This document shows positions 27,901 through 35,957 of a stretch of DNA of 64,000 nucleotides, piece after piece. Origin of the DNA: JAWLDV01 sp046537975 (GTDB lineage Bacteria > Desulfobacterota > Desulfobulbia > Desulfobulbales > SURF-16); NCBI GenBank assembly GCA_046537975.1, contig JBKHJR010000003.1:1-64000 (forward strand), given 5' to 3'. Made by a program: the position numbers and the translations under genes. The stretch's first letter is position 1, and every line of letters begins with the position of its first letter. The notes under the pieces are model-generated. The model had not been told where the DNA came from. It saw only the letters and a program-made list of their open reading frames with translations, and made no database searches.

Positions 27901-28158
27901 TGGAACTATCTGGAGGAAAACCCCGGGGAAATCGCTCTGGTCGTAACCGATATCGAGATGCCCAACCTGAACGGTTTTGAACTGACCCGTAATATAAAAA
28001 GCGATGAACGCTTCAGCCGGCTGCCGGTCATTGCCCTTACCTCTCTTGCCGGAGAGGAGGACGTGGCCAAGGGTCGGGAAGTAGGGATTGATGACTATCA
28101 GGTGAAACTGGATAAAGAGCAGCTTCTTCAGAAGATTTATGAATATCTCAACAAGTAG
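24952..28158 (+). CDS. cheA: Hybrid CheA histidine kinase with two CheW domains and receiver
   Basis: Central kinase of the chemosensory system. The 1068 residues run: Hpt domain with phospho-histidine at about 47 (FRAAHSIKGGGGFLG), a region at 155-265 resembling a response-regulator-binding domain, an acidic linker, dimerisation helices (about 325-385), HATPase (N box HLVRNSCDHGIE, G1 EDDGKGLD, G2 SGRGVGMDVV), a first CheW domain (about 550-760) with a 50-residue charged insert, a second CheW domain (about 785-925) and a receiver whose acceptor aspartate is about 1000 (VVTDIEMPNLNG). Canonical CheA has one CheW domain and no receiver; hybrids of this sort occur in FrzE-like and type IV pilus-linked systems. 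A GGAGAG site precedes the ATG. Confidence 0.93.
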   Translation: MDDETLQIYVEESKEHLETIEADLLEIERGGTDIDEDLVNKVFRAAHSIKGGGGFLGLDNIKELAHKIENILDLIRSYQMTPTPEVVNTLLTSFDRLGELLDNVAGSNEENIEANLAELKALTSGEQGDKAVVAEQEGEVKPAIEEEDSSAGPCFTVSEDDISQARAGGKELYILEYDLKDDVHLQNKTVRDILANLEEAGEVIRVQPSPEEIGDQVELDPESKTPMYVLFASIIEPDLIGSLLEISDDRITVIEQDKEQEYPALNFSAEATGSAEPAQEEAPSSESKEEKNADREAEGMVPVPAAKEGKNKKEESKKSSGAGHAESLRVPVSVLDQLMNRAGELVLSRNALLQAISTGGTKEVSAAAQRVDMVTSELQEAIMLTRMQPVANIFNKYTRVVRDMARDLEKEIEITLEGKDVELDKTIIEGLGDPLTHLVRNSCDHGIESPADRKRKGKPECGQIYLRAFHESGQVLIEIEDDGKGLDPEKLEAKAIEKGLVTAEQAAGMSAKEKANLIMKAGFSTSEEISDVSGRGVGMDVVKSNLDKMGGQVELISEVDKGTTVRIKLPLTLAIIPSILVSSGEERFALPQVNVAELLRIPAAEVRDQVEKVGSADILYLRGELIPLLQLGNIMNLRATYYDPNIGEFRPDRRSGLADHRLLSSEQQEDKAGSRSGEESTPEERRKSAKSDINIVVLQAGTFRYGLVVDAVHDTVEIVVKPLGRHLKNSEVYAGATIMGDGHVALILDAAGLARVAELRAVAEEAKSKKTREQEETGEGMTRQTLLTFHNGPDEYCAVPLHLVLRVEQVKADEIEFRGGKKVIRYRDGSLPVYALEEAANVDSLEEREEIAVILFRVAGREIGILAIPPLEIIEENIMLDEVTLKQTGISGSAVIRDHTTLMVDIFRLMEALNPEWFSDRQSKSDRQLKNAETGSEEEQTPGSPPGRKILLAEDSSFFRAQVKSFIVSEGYEIIEAPDGLEAWNYLEENPGEIALVVTDIEMPNLNGFELTRNIKSDERFSRLPVIALTSLAGEEDVAKGREVGIDDYQVKLDKEQLLQKIYEYLNK

Positions 28159-28210
28159 CTCGAAATCCATCCAAATCTGCCATTAACCAGAAACGAATAC
28201 AAGGAACTAC

Positions 28211-30217
28211 ATGAGACTAAATCTATTCCAGAAACTGACAATTGTTTTTCTCGATTTTCTTTCTATCCCGGTGGTAATGCTTATAGCCCTCCTGGTTGTT
28301 ACTGGTATGCAGGAAGACAAAAACCTGGCAATCAACCTGACTGACCGCCAAAGCATGCTGACTCAGAAGCTGACCAAGGAGGCCATGACTTATCTCCACC
28401 AGAAAGAGAACGGTTCGAAAGCAGCTGCCGCCGAGACTGCTGAAGATATGAAAACGACGATGAAAGTCTTCGATGCCACTCTCGGCGCCCTGCTTAATTC
28501 CGGCAAAGCACCCCTGACATTAGATCCTTCCGGCAGACAGGCGGTACTCCCCGGGGCCGAAGGCAAAGCGGAAGAGCAGCTAAACAAGACCGTAAGCCTC
28601 TGGGAACCTTTTAAAAAAAACATAGAGGATATTATAAACGGCAGATCAGCTGAAAAACCCGTAGACTACATCCTGAAAAACAATCCAGCCCTTTTTTCCA
28701 GCACGAACAAGGCAGTGGGATTTTTCCAGCAGCAATACAAAAAAATAACCAGTATCCTTCTTATCATAGAAGTGATCTGTTTAGTCTGGGCCCTGGTGGT
28801 ATTTGCCGCCTTCACCTACCTAATCAGAACCAAGATCACCTCACCTTTTCAGAAAATAGTCTCTTTCAGCGGTGCCCTGGCCCGGGGCAATCTGAGAGAA
28901 TCTCTGGATATAAAACAGCAAGACGAGATCGGCGAAGTGGCTGGCTCCCTTAACAGCATGGCTGAAAATCTCAAACAGACCTTCAAGGATATCAACAAAA
29001 ATATGAATCTCCTGGTCGAGGCTAACTCTGAGAGCAATGACCGGCTGTTTGAAGTCAATGAAAGCACCGAGGACACAGCTAACCGGGCCGCCGCTGTGGC
29101 CTCGGCTGCCGAGCAGATGAGTAACAATATGGATTCAGTGGCTGCAGCCATGGAAGAGACCACTTCCAATGTAAATACCGTGGCCTCGGCAGCTGAAGAG
29201 ATGAGCACCAATATTTCCGAGATCTCCCAGAATGCCGAAGGAGCCAGCCACAATACCCATGAGGCAGTGGAAAAAGCCCGCGAGGCCAGTGAAACCATCA
29301 ACCAGCTCGGTACCGCAGCCGCGGAAATCGGCACGGTAACCGAGACTATTACTGCTATTTCTGACAAGACCAACCTCCTGGCCTTAAACGCCACCATCGA
29401 GGCGGCCCGGGCAGGTGAGGCCGGCAAGGGCTTTGCGGTGGTTGCCAATGAAATAAAGGACCTGGCCCAGCAGACCGCCGAGGCCACCGACGATATCTCT
29501 CAAAAGCTCAAGGCCATCCAGAGCTCCACTAATTCTTCGGTCCAGGGTATTGAAGAGATCTCCTCTTCCATCCAGGAGGTGGACGATACGGTGAGCTCCA
29601 TCTCCTACGCCATGGAAGAGCAAAACAAGGCCACCATTGAGATTACCAAAAACATCAACCAGGCCTCCAGCGGCCTGAACGAAGTAACGGAAAATATCTC
29701 CCAGGCTTCCCAGGCCTCCCGCCAAGTAGCCCAGGATATCAGCGGCATCAACGAGGCAGCCGGCTCCATCCAGGATGCCAACAAGGAGCTTTCCCGGAAA
29801 TCAGGCAATCTAACTGAAGTGGCAACTACTGTAACGGAAAAGATCTCCCTATTTACATATCGAAGGCTTCCCTTTTCTGCCGCCGCTGTCAAGACAGCCC
29901 ATATCAAATGGAAAAAGAGGCTGGCAGATATGCTGGCCGGCCTGGAGGAAATGGACACTCACAAGCTTCCGGATCATAACAACTGCGGTTTCGGCAAGTG
30001 GTATAACTCTGAGGGCAGGAAAAACTTCTCCCATCTCTCCGCTTTCAAGGAGATCGAGGCTCCCCATCAGAAAATCCATGAAACCGGTCTCAAGATCGCC
30101 AGGCTATACAGTCAGAATAAAAAAACCGAGGCCAATCAGATGTACATCGACGAGATGGAAAAAGCAGGCAGTCTTGTCTTTGAAAAGCTTGACCAGCTGG
30201 AGAGAGAATGTGAATAA
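28211..30217 (+). CDS. Methyl-accepting chemotaxis protein with PilJ-like sensor and CZB domain
   Basis: A receptor of 668 residues. One membrane helix at about 12-32, a periplasmic segment with NLTDRQSMLTQKLTKEA, the type IV pili methyl-accepting (PilJ-like) N-terminal signature, a second helix at about 179-203, HAMP (204-260), and a long signalling hairpin whose tip is ISDKTNLLALNATIEAARAG to EIKDLAQQT (about 385-425). The C-terminus (about 555-625) is a CZB zinc-binding domain with HIKWKKRL, HNNCGFGKWYNSEG and PHQKIHETG, which in known members senses zinc or hypochlorous acid through the Cys. No CheR/CheB-tethering pentapeptide at the end. 52 bp after cheA. Confidence 0.94.
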   Translation: MRLNLFQKLTIVFLDFLSIPVVMLIALLVVTGMQEDKNLAINLTDRQSMLTQKLTKEAMTYLHQKENGSKAAAAETAEDMKTTMKVFDATLGALLNSGKAPLTLDPSGRQAVLPGAEGKAEEQLNKTVSLWEPFKKNIEDIINGRSAEKPVDYILKNNPALFSSTNKAVGFFQQQYKKITSILLIIEVICLVWALVVFAAFTYLIRTKITSPFQKIVSFSGALARGNLRESLDIKQQDEIGEVAGSLNSMAENLKQTFKDINKNMNLLVEANSESNDRLFEVNESTEDTANRAAAVASAAEQMSNNMDSVAAAMEETTSNVNTVASAAEEMSTNISEISQNAEGASHNTHEAVEKAREASETINQLGTAAAEIGTVTETITAISDKTNLLALNATIEAARAGEAGKGFAVVANEIKDLAQQTAEATDDISQKLKAIQSSTNSSVQGIEEISSSIQEVDDTVSSISYAMEEQNKATIEITKNINQASSGLNEVTENISQASQASRQVAQDISGINEAAGSIQDANKELSRKSGNLTEVATTVTEKISLFTYRRLPFSAAAVKTAHIKWKKRLADMLAGLEEMDTHKLPDHNNCGFGKWYNSEGRKNFSHLSAFKEIEAPHQKIHETGLKIARLYSQNKKTEANQMYIDEMEKAGSLVFEKLDQLERECE

Positions 30218-30276
30218 TAGAGTAAGGAGTTCTGACCGCCGGATCCTGAACTATAAACCCCGAACCCTAAAAAGCC

Positions 30277-30738
30277 ATGGATAAAGATCAGATTACAGAT
30301 ACCCCGGAAAAAGAGGAGTACCTGCAGTTCACCTCATTTTACCTGCACGACACCCTGTGCGGAATTGATATCTCCCAGGTTCAGGAGATCAACGCCGACC
30401 TGGACATAACCAGGGTCCCCCTGGCTCCGGAATACGTAATGGGAATAAAAAACCTCCGGGGCCAGATTGTCACGGTAATCAACCAGAGTCTGAAAATCGG
30501 TTATGCCCCTTCCGAAATAGGTAAAAACAGCAGAATTATAATTGTCAATTCAGATGAAGAATATGTGGGTCTGCTGGCTGACAGGCTAAACGATGTAATA
30601 ACCGCCCCCAGAAGTGACATTTCAGCCCCACCCTCCAACATTAAAGGGGCCCAGGGTAATTTTTTTTCCGGTATCCTCAAAAGCAAAGGCAGGGAGTTGA
30701 TGGCCATCCTCAACCTTAACGAAGTACTGGCAATTTAG
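30277..30738 (+). CDS. cheW: CheW-family coupling protein
   Basis: Links the receptor to CheA. The 153 residues cover one CheW domain: FTSFYLHDTLCGIDISQVQEI at the N-terminus, VPLAPEYVMGIKNLRGQIVTVI in the middle (the receptor/CheA contact) and GLLADRLNDVI, with the C-terminal ELMAILNLNEVL strand. The start has no clear ribosome site, 59 bp after the MCP stop; translation may depend on coupling. The genomic order MCP-CheW-CheB-CheR is common for complete systems. Confidence 0.92.
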   Translation: MDKDQITDTPEKEEYLQFTSFYLHDTLCGIDISQVQEINADLDITRVPLAPEYVMGIKNLRGQIVTVINQSLKIGYAPSEIGKNSRIIIVNSDEEYVGLLADRLNDVITAPRSDISAPPSNIKGAQGNFFSGILKSKGRELMAILNLNEVLAI

Positions 30739-30775
30739 AAATTGCTACACCCTGAATCTTAGACCTCTTAATTTC

Positions 30776-31855
30776 ATGTCCATAAAAGTTATGGTGGTGG
30801 ATGACACCATCTTTTACAGAAAGATAGTCGGCGATCTCCTGGCGGAAATAGACGGTGTCGAGATGGTGGGTACCGCCAACAACGGCAAAATCGCCCTTAA
30901 CAAAATCCGCAGCCTGAAACCGGATCTCCTGACCCTTGATGTAGAAATGCCCATCATGTCTGGTCTGGAACTCATGGAAGAGATCAACAGACAGGATCTG
31001 GACGTGGGCTGCATTATGCTGAGCGCTAAGACCCAGAAGGGCAGCGAAGCCACCATGCGGGCCCTGGAGCTGGGCGCCTTTGATTTCATCTCCAAACCTG
31101 ACAACGATTCGGCTGAAGAAAACATCAAGGCCATTAAAACTGAACTGGACAAACTTATAAAAGGCTTTATCCGCCACCGCCGGCTCAGGGGTGAGCCTGG
31201 AGAAAAGCCCGCCGTACCTAAAAAGCCGGCTGTTACCCCCCGACCGGCAAAACCACTAAAACGTACGGAAAAATCACTGGTGGTAGCCCTTGGCATATCC
31301 ACCGGAGGGCCCAACTCCCTTCTTCAGGTGCTGCCCGAACTCCCCGGCGATATAGGAGTTCCCATTCTTCTGGTCCAGCATATGCCTCCGATCTTCACCG
31401 CCTCTCTTGCCCAGAGCCTGGATCGCAAATGCGCTCTGAAAGTAAAAGAAGCAGAAGACCAGGAAAAGGTTGAAGCCAATACAGTATATATCGCCCCCGG
31501 AGGCAAACAGATGAAAGTTGCGTCAGGGGCCGGCGGCCTGCACAGGATGATCAGGATCACTGACGACCCTCCGGAAAATAATTGCAGACCCTCAGTAGAC
31601 TATCTCTTCCGCTCCGTGGCCCGGGAATACGGCTCCAAGGCCACCTGCGTGATTATGACCGGAATGGGGTCGGACGGCAAGCAGGGTATGTCCGTGGTCA
31701 AGGCTGCCGGTTCCGTAGGGATAGCCCAGGATGAGACTTCTTCCGTTGTTTATGGTATGCCCAAGGCTGTAGTTGACGCCGGCCTGGTTGATATCGTGGC
31801 CTCCCTTGACTCTATGTCCCAGGAAATTAGCAAGACACTGCAATGGCACGAATAA
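30776..31855 (+). CDS. cheB: CheB chemoreceptor glutamate methylesterase
   Basis: Demethylates and deamidates receptor glutamates after phosphorylation. The 359 residues have a receiver domain (1-115: VMVVDDTIFYRK, LLTLDVEMPIMSGLEL, LSAKT, FISKP) and an esterase domain (about 170-355) with the catalytic serine in LGISTGGPNSL, histidine in LVQHMP and aspartate in MTGMGSDGKQGM. A lysine/proline linker joins them. Overlaps cheR by 13 nt. Confidence 0.96.
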   Translation: MSIKVMVVDDTIFYRKIVGDLLAEIDGVEMVGTANNGKIALNKIRSLKPDLLTLDVEMPIMSGLELMEEINRQDLDVGCIMLSAKTQKGSEATMRALELGAFDFISKPDNDSAEENIKAIKTELDKLIKGFIRHRRLRGEPGEKPAVPKKPAVTPRPAKPLKRTEKSLVVALGISTGGPNSLLQVLPELPGDIGVPILLVQHMPPIFTASLAQSLDRKCALKVKEAEDQEKVEANTVYIAPGGKQMKVASGAGGLHRMIRITDDPPENNCRPSVDYLFRSVAREYGSKATCVIMTGMGSDGKQGMSVVKAAGSVGIAQDETSSVVYGMPKAVVDAGLVDIVASLDSMSQEISKTLQWHE

Positions 31856-33126
31856 CCCCTGATGAAATAAGCCTTTTCGCCGACTATATCTTTGATATAT
31901 CCGGAATACACATAGGCAAGGACAAAGGCTATCTTCTGGAGACCAGGCTGGGGCCTCTCCTGGACCTGACCGGCTCCAGGAGCTTTACCGAACTTTACTA
32001 TAAGACCAAAAACCAGCCCAGCGGTGATCTGGAAAAAACCCTGATAGATGCCATCTCCACCAACGAGACCTTTTTCTTCCGGGATAACACTCCATTTGAA
32101 TTAATGAAAAACAAGATTATTCCGGACCTGATCGACCGGCGCTCCAGGCAGTTCCCCAACGGCCCAATCCCCTTGCGGATCTGGAGTGCGGCTTGCTCAA
32201 CCGGCCAGGAGGTATACTCTATTGCCATAACCCTGCTGGAGATGCTTACCAATCTGAACCGCTACGACATCTCCATTCTGGGAACCGACATCTCCAACAA
32301 GGCCTTGGCCCAGGCGAGCTACGGCCAGTATAATCCTTTCGAAGTGGGACGGGGCATGCCGGAAAATTTATTGAAAAAATATTTTCACAAAACCGGCTCC
32401 AGCTATCGTATAAACGATAATGTGCGGGTGCTCGCCAAATTTAAACAACTCAACCTGATGGAGGATTTCGGCCACATAGGCAGATTTGACGTTATATTCT
32501 GCCGCAATGTTGCCATTTATTTCAACCAGGCCAATAAAATCGGGCTCTTCAAAAAGCTGGCCCACAACCTGGCTCCGGACGGAGCCCTGATTGTGGGTGG
32601 TTCTGAGACACTGCGCGGTTACAGCCATGATTTCGAGGACAAACAGTATCTAAAAGGGATCTTCTACCAGCTCAAGGGAGAGGAAAAGGAACAAGCAGCC
32701 CGGGACATAAAGGAACCAAGTACCCGGGCCGCAAAATCCGGAAGTCCGGTTCACCCCTCTGCCGAACCCAAGAAGAAAAAAACTGCTCCCAAGGCCCGGC
32801 CTCAGGCCCGGAAAAAAACGGCGAAAACAAAGACGGATTCTGCCGCCGCCGAAAAACAGCCGGAATCACCTCCAAACCGGAAGGTCAAGCCGGACCGGCC
32901 TACTCCGGTCCAAGAAAAAACAGAGAAGCCGGAGAGTATCAAGAGGTCCAAAATGCTCTCTGACTCCATCAAAAATGGCCGTAATTCAGGGAAAAAGCCC
33001 TCTCTTCTGGCCACCAGAGTTATGAAAAAAAGTTCCGGAAACTCTCTGCTGGCTGAAGGAAAAAACAAAAAACAGGGTAAGAAAGGATCCCTGCTGGACA
33101 AAATCAATTTCAGGAAAAAGAAATAA
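31843..33126 (+). CDS. cheR: CheR chemoreceptor methyltransferase with long basic tail
   Basis: Methylates receptor glutamates using SAM. The first 275 residues are a standard CheR: all-alpha N domain (SLFADYIFDISGIHIGKDKGYLLETRL), then the methyltransferase with RIWSAACSTGQEVYSIAI as SAM loop, GTDISNKALAQA and VIFCRNVAIYFN. Unusually, about 150 further residues follow, made almost wholly of Lys, Pro, Ala and Ser (AARDIKEPSTRAAKSG to SLLDKINFRKKK). This tail is predicted to be disordered and basic. It overlaps cheB; the lipoprotein gene follows 24 bp downstream. Confidence 0.93.
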   Translation: MARITPDEISLFADYIFDISGIHIGKDKGYLLETRLGPLLDLTGSRSFTELYYKTKNQPSGDLEKTLIDAISTNETFFFRDNTPFELMKNKIIPDLIDRRSRQFPNGPIPLRIWSAACSTGQEVYSIAITLLEMLTNLNRYDISILGTDISNKALAQASYGQYNPFEVGRGMPENLLKKYFHKTGSSYRINDNVRVLAKFKQLNLMEDFGHIGRFDVIFCRNVAIYFNQANKIGLFKKLAHNLAPDGALIVGGSETLRGYSHDFEDKQYLKGIFYQLKGEEKEQAARDIKEPSTRAAKSGSPVHPSAEPKKKKTAPKARPQARKKTAKTKTDSAAAEKQPESPPNRKVKPDRPTPVQEKTEKPESIKRSKMLSDSIKNGRNSGKKPSLLATRVMKKSSGNSLLAEGKNKKQGKKGSLLDKINFRKKK

Positions 33127-33150
33127 AGTCAGCCCCTACTGCCAAATATT

Positions 33151-33915
33151 ATGAAATATCATCAACCAAGCACCATGGCCCGTCTTTTTCTGATCCTGAC
33201 TGTCAGCCTGGCTATTTCCGGCTGTAGCGCCCCCGGACTGGATCTCTCCCTGAAAGACTCTTCTTTCACCGGGGAAAAAGCTCCGGCCCAAGAGGCCATG
33301 GCCGTTTCTATCGGGGTTGAAACTTTTATCGACCTGCGCCCCCAGATCCGGGGCAGTGATAATCAGAAGTGGCTCGGTTATATTCCGGGAGTTCTCTGGG
33401 TTGATATCGCCTCCGAGATTCCGGAAATCTACACCGCCTATTCACCCTATAACTCAAGACCGATGAAGGACACCATCACCGAGGCTGTCACCGCCGGCCT
33501 CAGAGAAGCCGGTGCATTCGGTCAGGTCAGTTATCTGCCCCGGGATCCCTATAAGGAACCGGATTACCATCTGGAAGGAATTCTGCAGAAATCCTATGTA
33601 AAAGAAAGGGGCTACTACTACGGTTCCTCAATCTATGCCTGGCTGCTGAGGATACTGGGGCTGCCCTACGTTTCTTATGAGGTGGTCCTGGAAACCGACC
33701 TGCGCCTGCGGGACATGGCTACCCGGGACATCATCTGGCAGGGAAAAATCAAAGGCCGGAGGACAGACAGGTATAACAATGTCTATCAAATAACTCAGGG
33801 CAGAAACGGCAAACATCTCATCGCCTATAACTTCACCCTTATACTCCAGGACCAGCTGCCCGGCCTTATTAAGGACATGGTTAGGGCTCTTGAAAAGTCC
33901 AGAAATAAGAAGTAA
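33151..33915 (+). CDS. Predicted outer-membrane lipoprotein, unknown family
   Basis: A protein of 254 residues with a lipoprotein signal peptide; lipobox AISGC places the modified cysteine at 25 (or 17 if translation starts at the ATG 33175). The mature part has features of a soluble beta-rich lipoprotein, with VGVETFIDLRPQIRGSDNQ, TITEAVTAGLREAGAFGQVSY, and PDYHLEGILQKSYVKERGYYYG. I did not recognise the family. It follows cheR by 24 bp and precedes the truncated ketosynthase by 9 bp, so it may be the first gene of the biosynthetic locus or the last of the chemosensory operon. Confidence 0.75.
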   Translation: MKYHQPSTMARLFLILTVSLAISGCSAPGLDLSLKDSSFTGEKAPAQEAMAVSIGVETFIDLRPQIRGSDNQKWLGYIPGVLWVDIASEIPEIYTAYSPYNSRPMKDTITEAVTAGLREAGAFGQVSYLPRDPYKEPDYHLEGILQKSYVKERGYYYGSSIYAWLLRILGLPYVSYEVVLETDLRLRDMATRDIIWQGKIKGRRTDRYNNVYQITQGRNGKHLIAYNFTLILQDQLPGLIKDMVRALEKSRNKK

Positions 33916-33924
33916 AAAAAGGAA

Positions 33925-34470
33925 ATGCACCCTGGATACAAATACCTGACACAGGATCAGCCTTCTCCTGAAATCATGGCTATACTGGGCAAAATGCCAG
34001 ACCGGTGGGGGCGTATGGATCAGATCAGCCGGCTTGTACTGGTGGAAGTGGGCCGGACCCTGAAAGAATACGGCCTGCTGGACAGTAATAGCAGATCCCT
34101 GCCCCCCTCCCAAACAGTGGGCCTGGTGGCAGGGACCCGTCGGGGATCCCTCACTACAGACCTTGCCTACTGCGCTTCCCTGCAAAAAGGGATAAATCAT
34201 GCCAGCCCCGCCCTCTTCAGCTACACCCTGGCCAATATCTCCCTGGCCGAAGCCGCGGTCCATTACAGTCTGACCGGCCCGGTTTACGCCCTTTTCAGCA
34301 AACAGCCGTACGAAGACGCCCTGCAGGAAGCAAAGCGCTGGCTCAATACCGTTAATTATCCTTTGCAGATAGTTGCCGGTCAAGTGGATGTTTTCCCGGA
34401 CATAACATCCCCGCTTTTATCTCATAAGATGGAAGAATACCAAACAGGGGCCAGATTTGTAGTGCTATAA
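33925..34470 (+). CDS. Truncated ketosynthase-like protein lacking the active-site cysteine
   Basis: A protein of 181 residues that matches only the N-terminal half of the FabF/FabB fold: GLVAGTRRGSLTTDLAYCASL (about 71-91), the loop SPALFSYTLANISLAEAAVHY and the strand LTGPVYALFSKQPYEDALQE. Where a ketosynthase has the NACASG motif, this reads FSKQPYE, so the nucleophile is missing; the histidine half of the fold is also absent. It could act as a partner or chain-length-type subunit rather than an enzyme. Followed by 200 bp with repeat copy 5 and then the first radical SAM gene. Confidence 0.75.
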   Translation: MHPGYKYLTQDQPSPEIMAILGKMPDRWGRMDQISRLVLVEVGRTLKEYGLLDSNSRSLPPSQTVGLVAGTRRGSLTTDLAYCASLQKGINHASPALFSYTLANISLAEAAVHYSLTGPVYALFSKQPYEDALQEAKRWLNTVNYPLQIVAGQVDVFPDITSPLLSHKMEEYQTGARFVVL

Positions 34471-34558
34471 ATTTTCAGCGGTTGCCCCCACCTTCCGGAA
34501 AGATATTGCATTTCTGATCTGAGGGTATAATATTTCCGGTATAATTCAGGATCCCGGA

Positions 34559-34601
34559 ATTTCAGACTACCCGATCCCGACAAGTTGACTAAAAAAGGGT
34601 C
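34559..34601 (+). repeat. Dispersed intergenic repeat, copy 5 (truncated)
   Basis: Carries only the first part of the unit: ATTTCAGACTACCCGATCCC, GACAAGTTGACT and AAAAAAGGGTC, then diverges. It lies between the truncated ketosynthase and the first radical SAM gene, within the biosynthetic locus. Confidence 0.65.
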
Positions 34602-34670
34602 AACGATCCTCTCATTTTGTGAAGAAATGAACTCCACTAACAAAGTCTAACATTCAAATTTTTAAAATTT

Positions 34671-35957
34671 ATGCCCCATATAACCATAATTTATCCGGAA
34701 TGGACCAAGATACCGGAACAGACCGAATTCCATCTCCCCCCTCACGCTCCGGTATGTCTGGCCGCCGAGATCCCGGAAGACTATGAGGTCTCTTTCATCG
34801 ATGAAAACATGGACCCTGTCGACCCGGACAACCGGACCGATCTGATCCTGCTCTCCATGATGCTAACCTGCCAGATCCCCAGGGGGCTGGAAATTGCCGC
34901 TGCTTACCGGAATAGAGGGATCAAGGTGATCGCCGGGGGAATTGCCACCATGCTTCATGCCGAAGAGGTGGCTGAACATGTGGACTCTGTCTTTCTGGGC
35001 GAGGTGGAAGGCGGCCGTCTGACCAGGGTTCTGGAACACTGGCGGGAAAACAACCTGAAGCCGCTCTATAACTACTTCCGGGATTTTCCGGAAACAGAGG
35101 AGATTGGTCCGGCCCGCCGCGACATTCTCAACTACGATCACTACGTCTACCGGGGGATGCCCATGGTTGATCTGGTCCATGCCTCCCGGGGCTGCAAGTT
35201 CAACTGTTTTCCCTGCGCCACCGCCTATCTGGGAGGGCGCACCTTCAGACCCCGGCCCATGGCCAGGGTTGCCGAAGAACTGGAAGGAATTGACAATAAT
35301 CGCCTGTTCCTGGTGGACAACTCCCTGGCCCAGGATCGGGACTGGGTACTGGAACTGTTTTCCGTCCTGGAGTCATTAGGGAAAAAATGGATCAGTCACC
35401 CGATTCTGGACGAAGAAAAAGTAATTGCCCGGGCAGCCAAGGCAGGATGCTGGTTTGTTTATCAGGCTGTTTTTGACACCTCGGAGGTGATACGCAACCG
35501 GGTAAAAAGGCTCAAAGATCATGGTATAGGAGTGGAAGCCGCAGTTCTCCTGGGACCTGACAATCAGGACGCCGACTACATAAAAAGACTTATCGATTTT
35601 CTCCTGGAAATTGATGTGGACATGGCGGAATTCTCCATACTGACTCCCTTCCCTCACACCCCGATGACAAAACAGTTCAAAAAGGAAGGCCGAATACTGC
35701 ATAACGACTGGCGAAAATATACCACCAGTGAGGTCTGCTTTCAGCCTAAACACATGACTCCGGATGAACTTCAGGAGATGTATCATTATGCCTGGCAGGC
35801 CTTTTATCAGGAAAAAAGTCAATCCCTGCGCATGGCCCGGCTCTTCCATAAGGTGGTAAAAAAAGAAATAGCAGACAACAGCTGGCGCTCTCCCATCGAC
35901 CTTTCCCAGAAACGCCGGAAATGGCAAGAAACCAGGGGAACCGGCAATGGGGATTAA
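34671..35957 (+). CDS. Radical SAM protein with N-terminal B12-binding-like region (1)
   Basis: A protein of 428 residues. An N-terminal Rossmann-like domain (1-150, with LILLSMMLTC and IKVIAGGIATMLHAEEV) of the B12-binding type precedes a radical SAM barrel whose 4Fe-4S cysteines are 175, 179 and 182 (RGCKFNCFPC). The canonical DxHxxG cobalamin ligand motif is not seen, so corrinoid binding is doubtful or base-off by another mode. This class performs methylation, ring formation or carbon-skeleton changes. It overlaps the next radical SAM gene by 11 nt. No ribosome site is visible before the ATG. Substrate unknown. Confidence 0.88.
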   Translation: MPHITIIYPEWTKIPEQTEFHLPPHAPVCLAAEIPEDYEVSFIDENMDPVDPDNRTDLILLSMMLTCQIPRGLEIAAAYRNRGIKVIAGGIATMLHAEEVAEHVDSVFLGEVEGGRLTRVLEHWRENNLKPLYNYFRDFPETEEIGPARRDILNYDHYVYRGMPMVDLVHASRGCKFNCFPCATAYLGGRTFRPRPMARVAEELEGIDNNRLFLVDNSLAQDRDWVLELFSVLESLGKKWISHPILDEEKVIARAAKAGCWFVYQAVFDTSEVIRNRVKRLKDHGIGVEAAVLLGPDNQDADYIKRLIDFLLEIDVDMAEFSILTPFPHTPMTKQFKKEGRILHNDWRKYTTSEVCFQPKHMTPDELQEMYHYAWQAFYQEKSQSLRMARLFHKVVKKEIADNSWRSPIDLSQKRRKWQETRGTGNGD

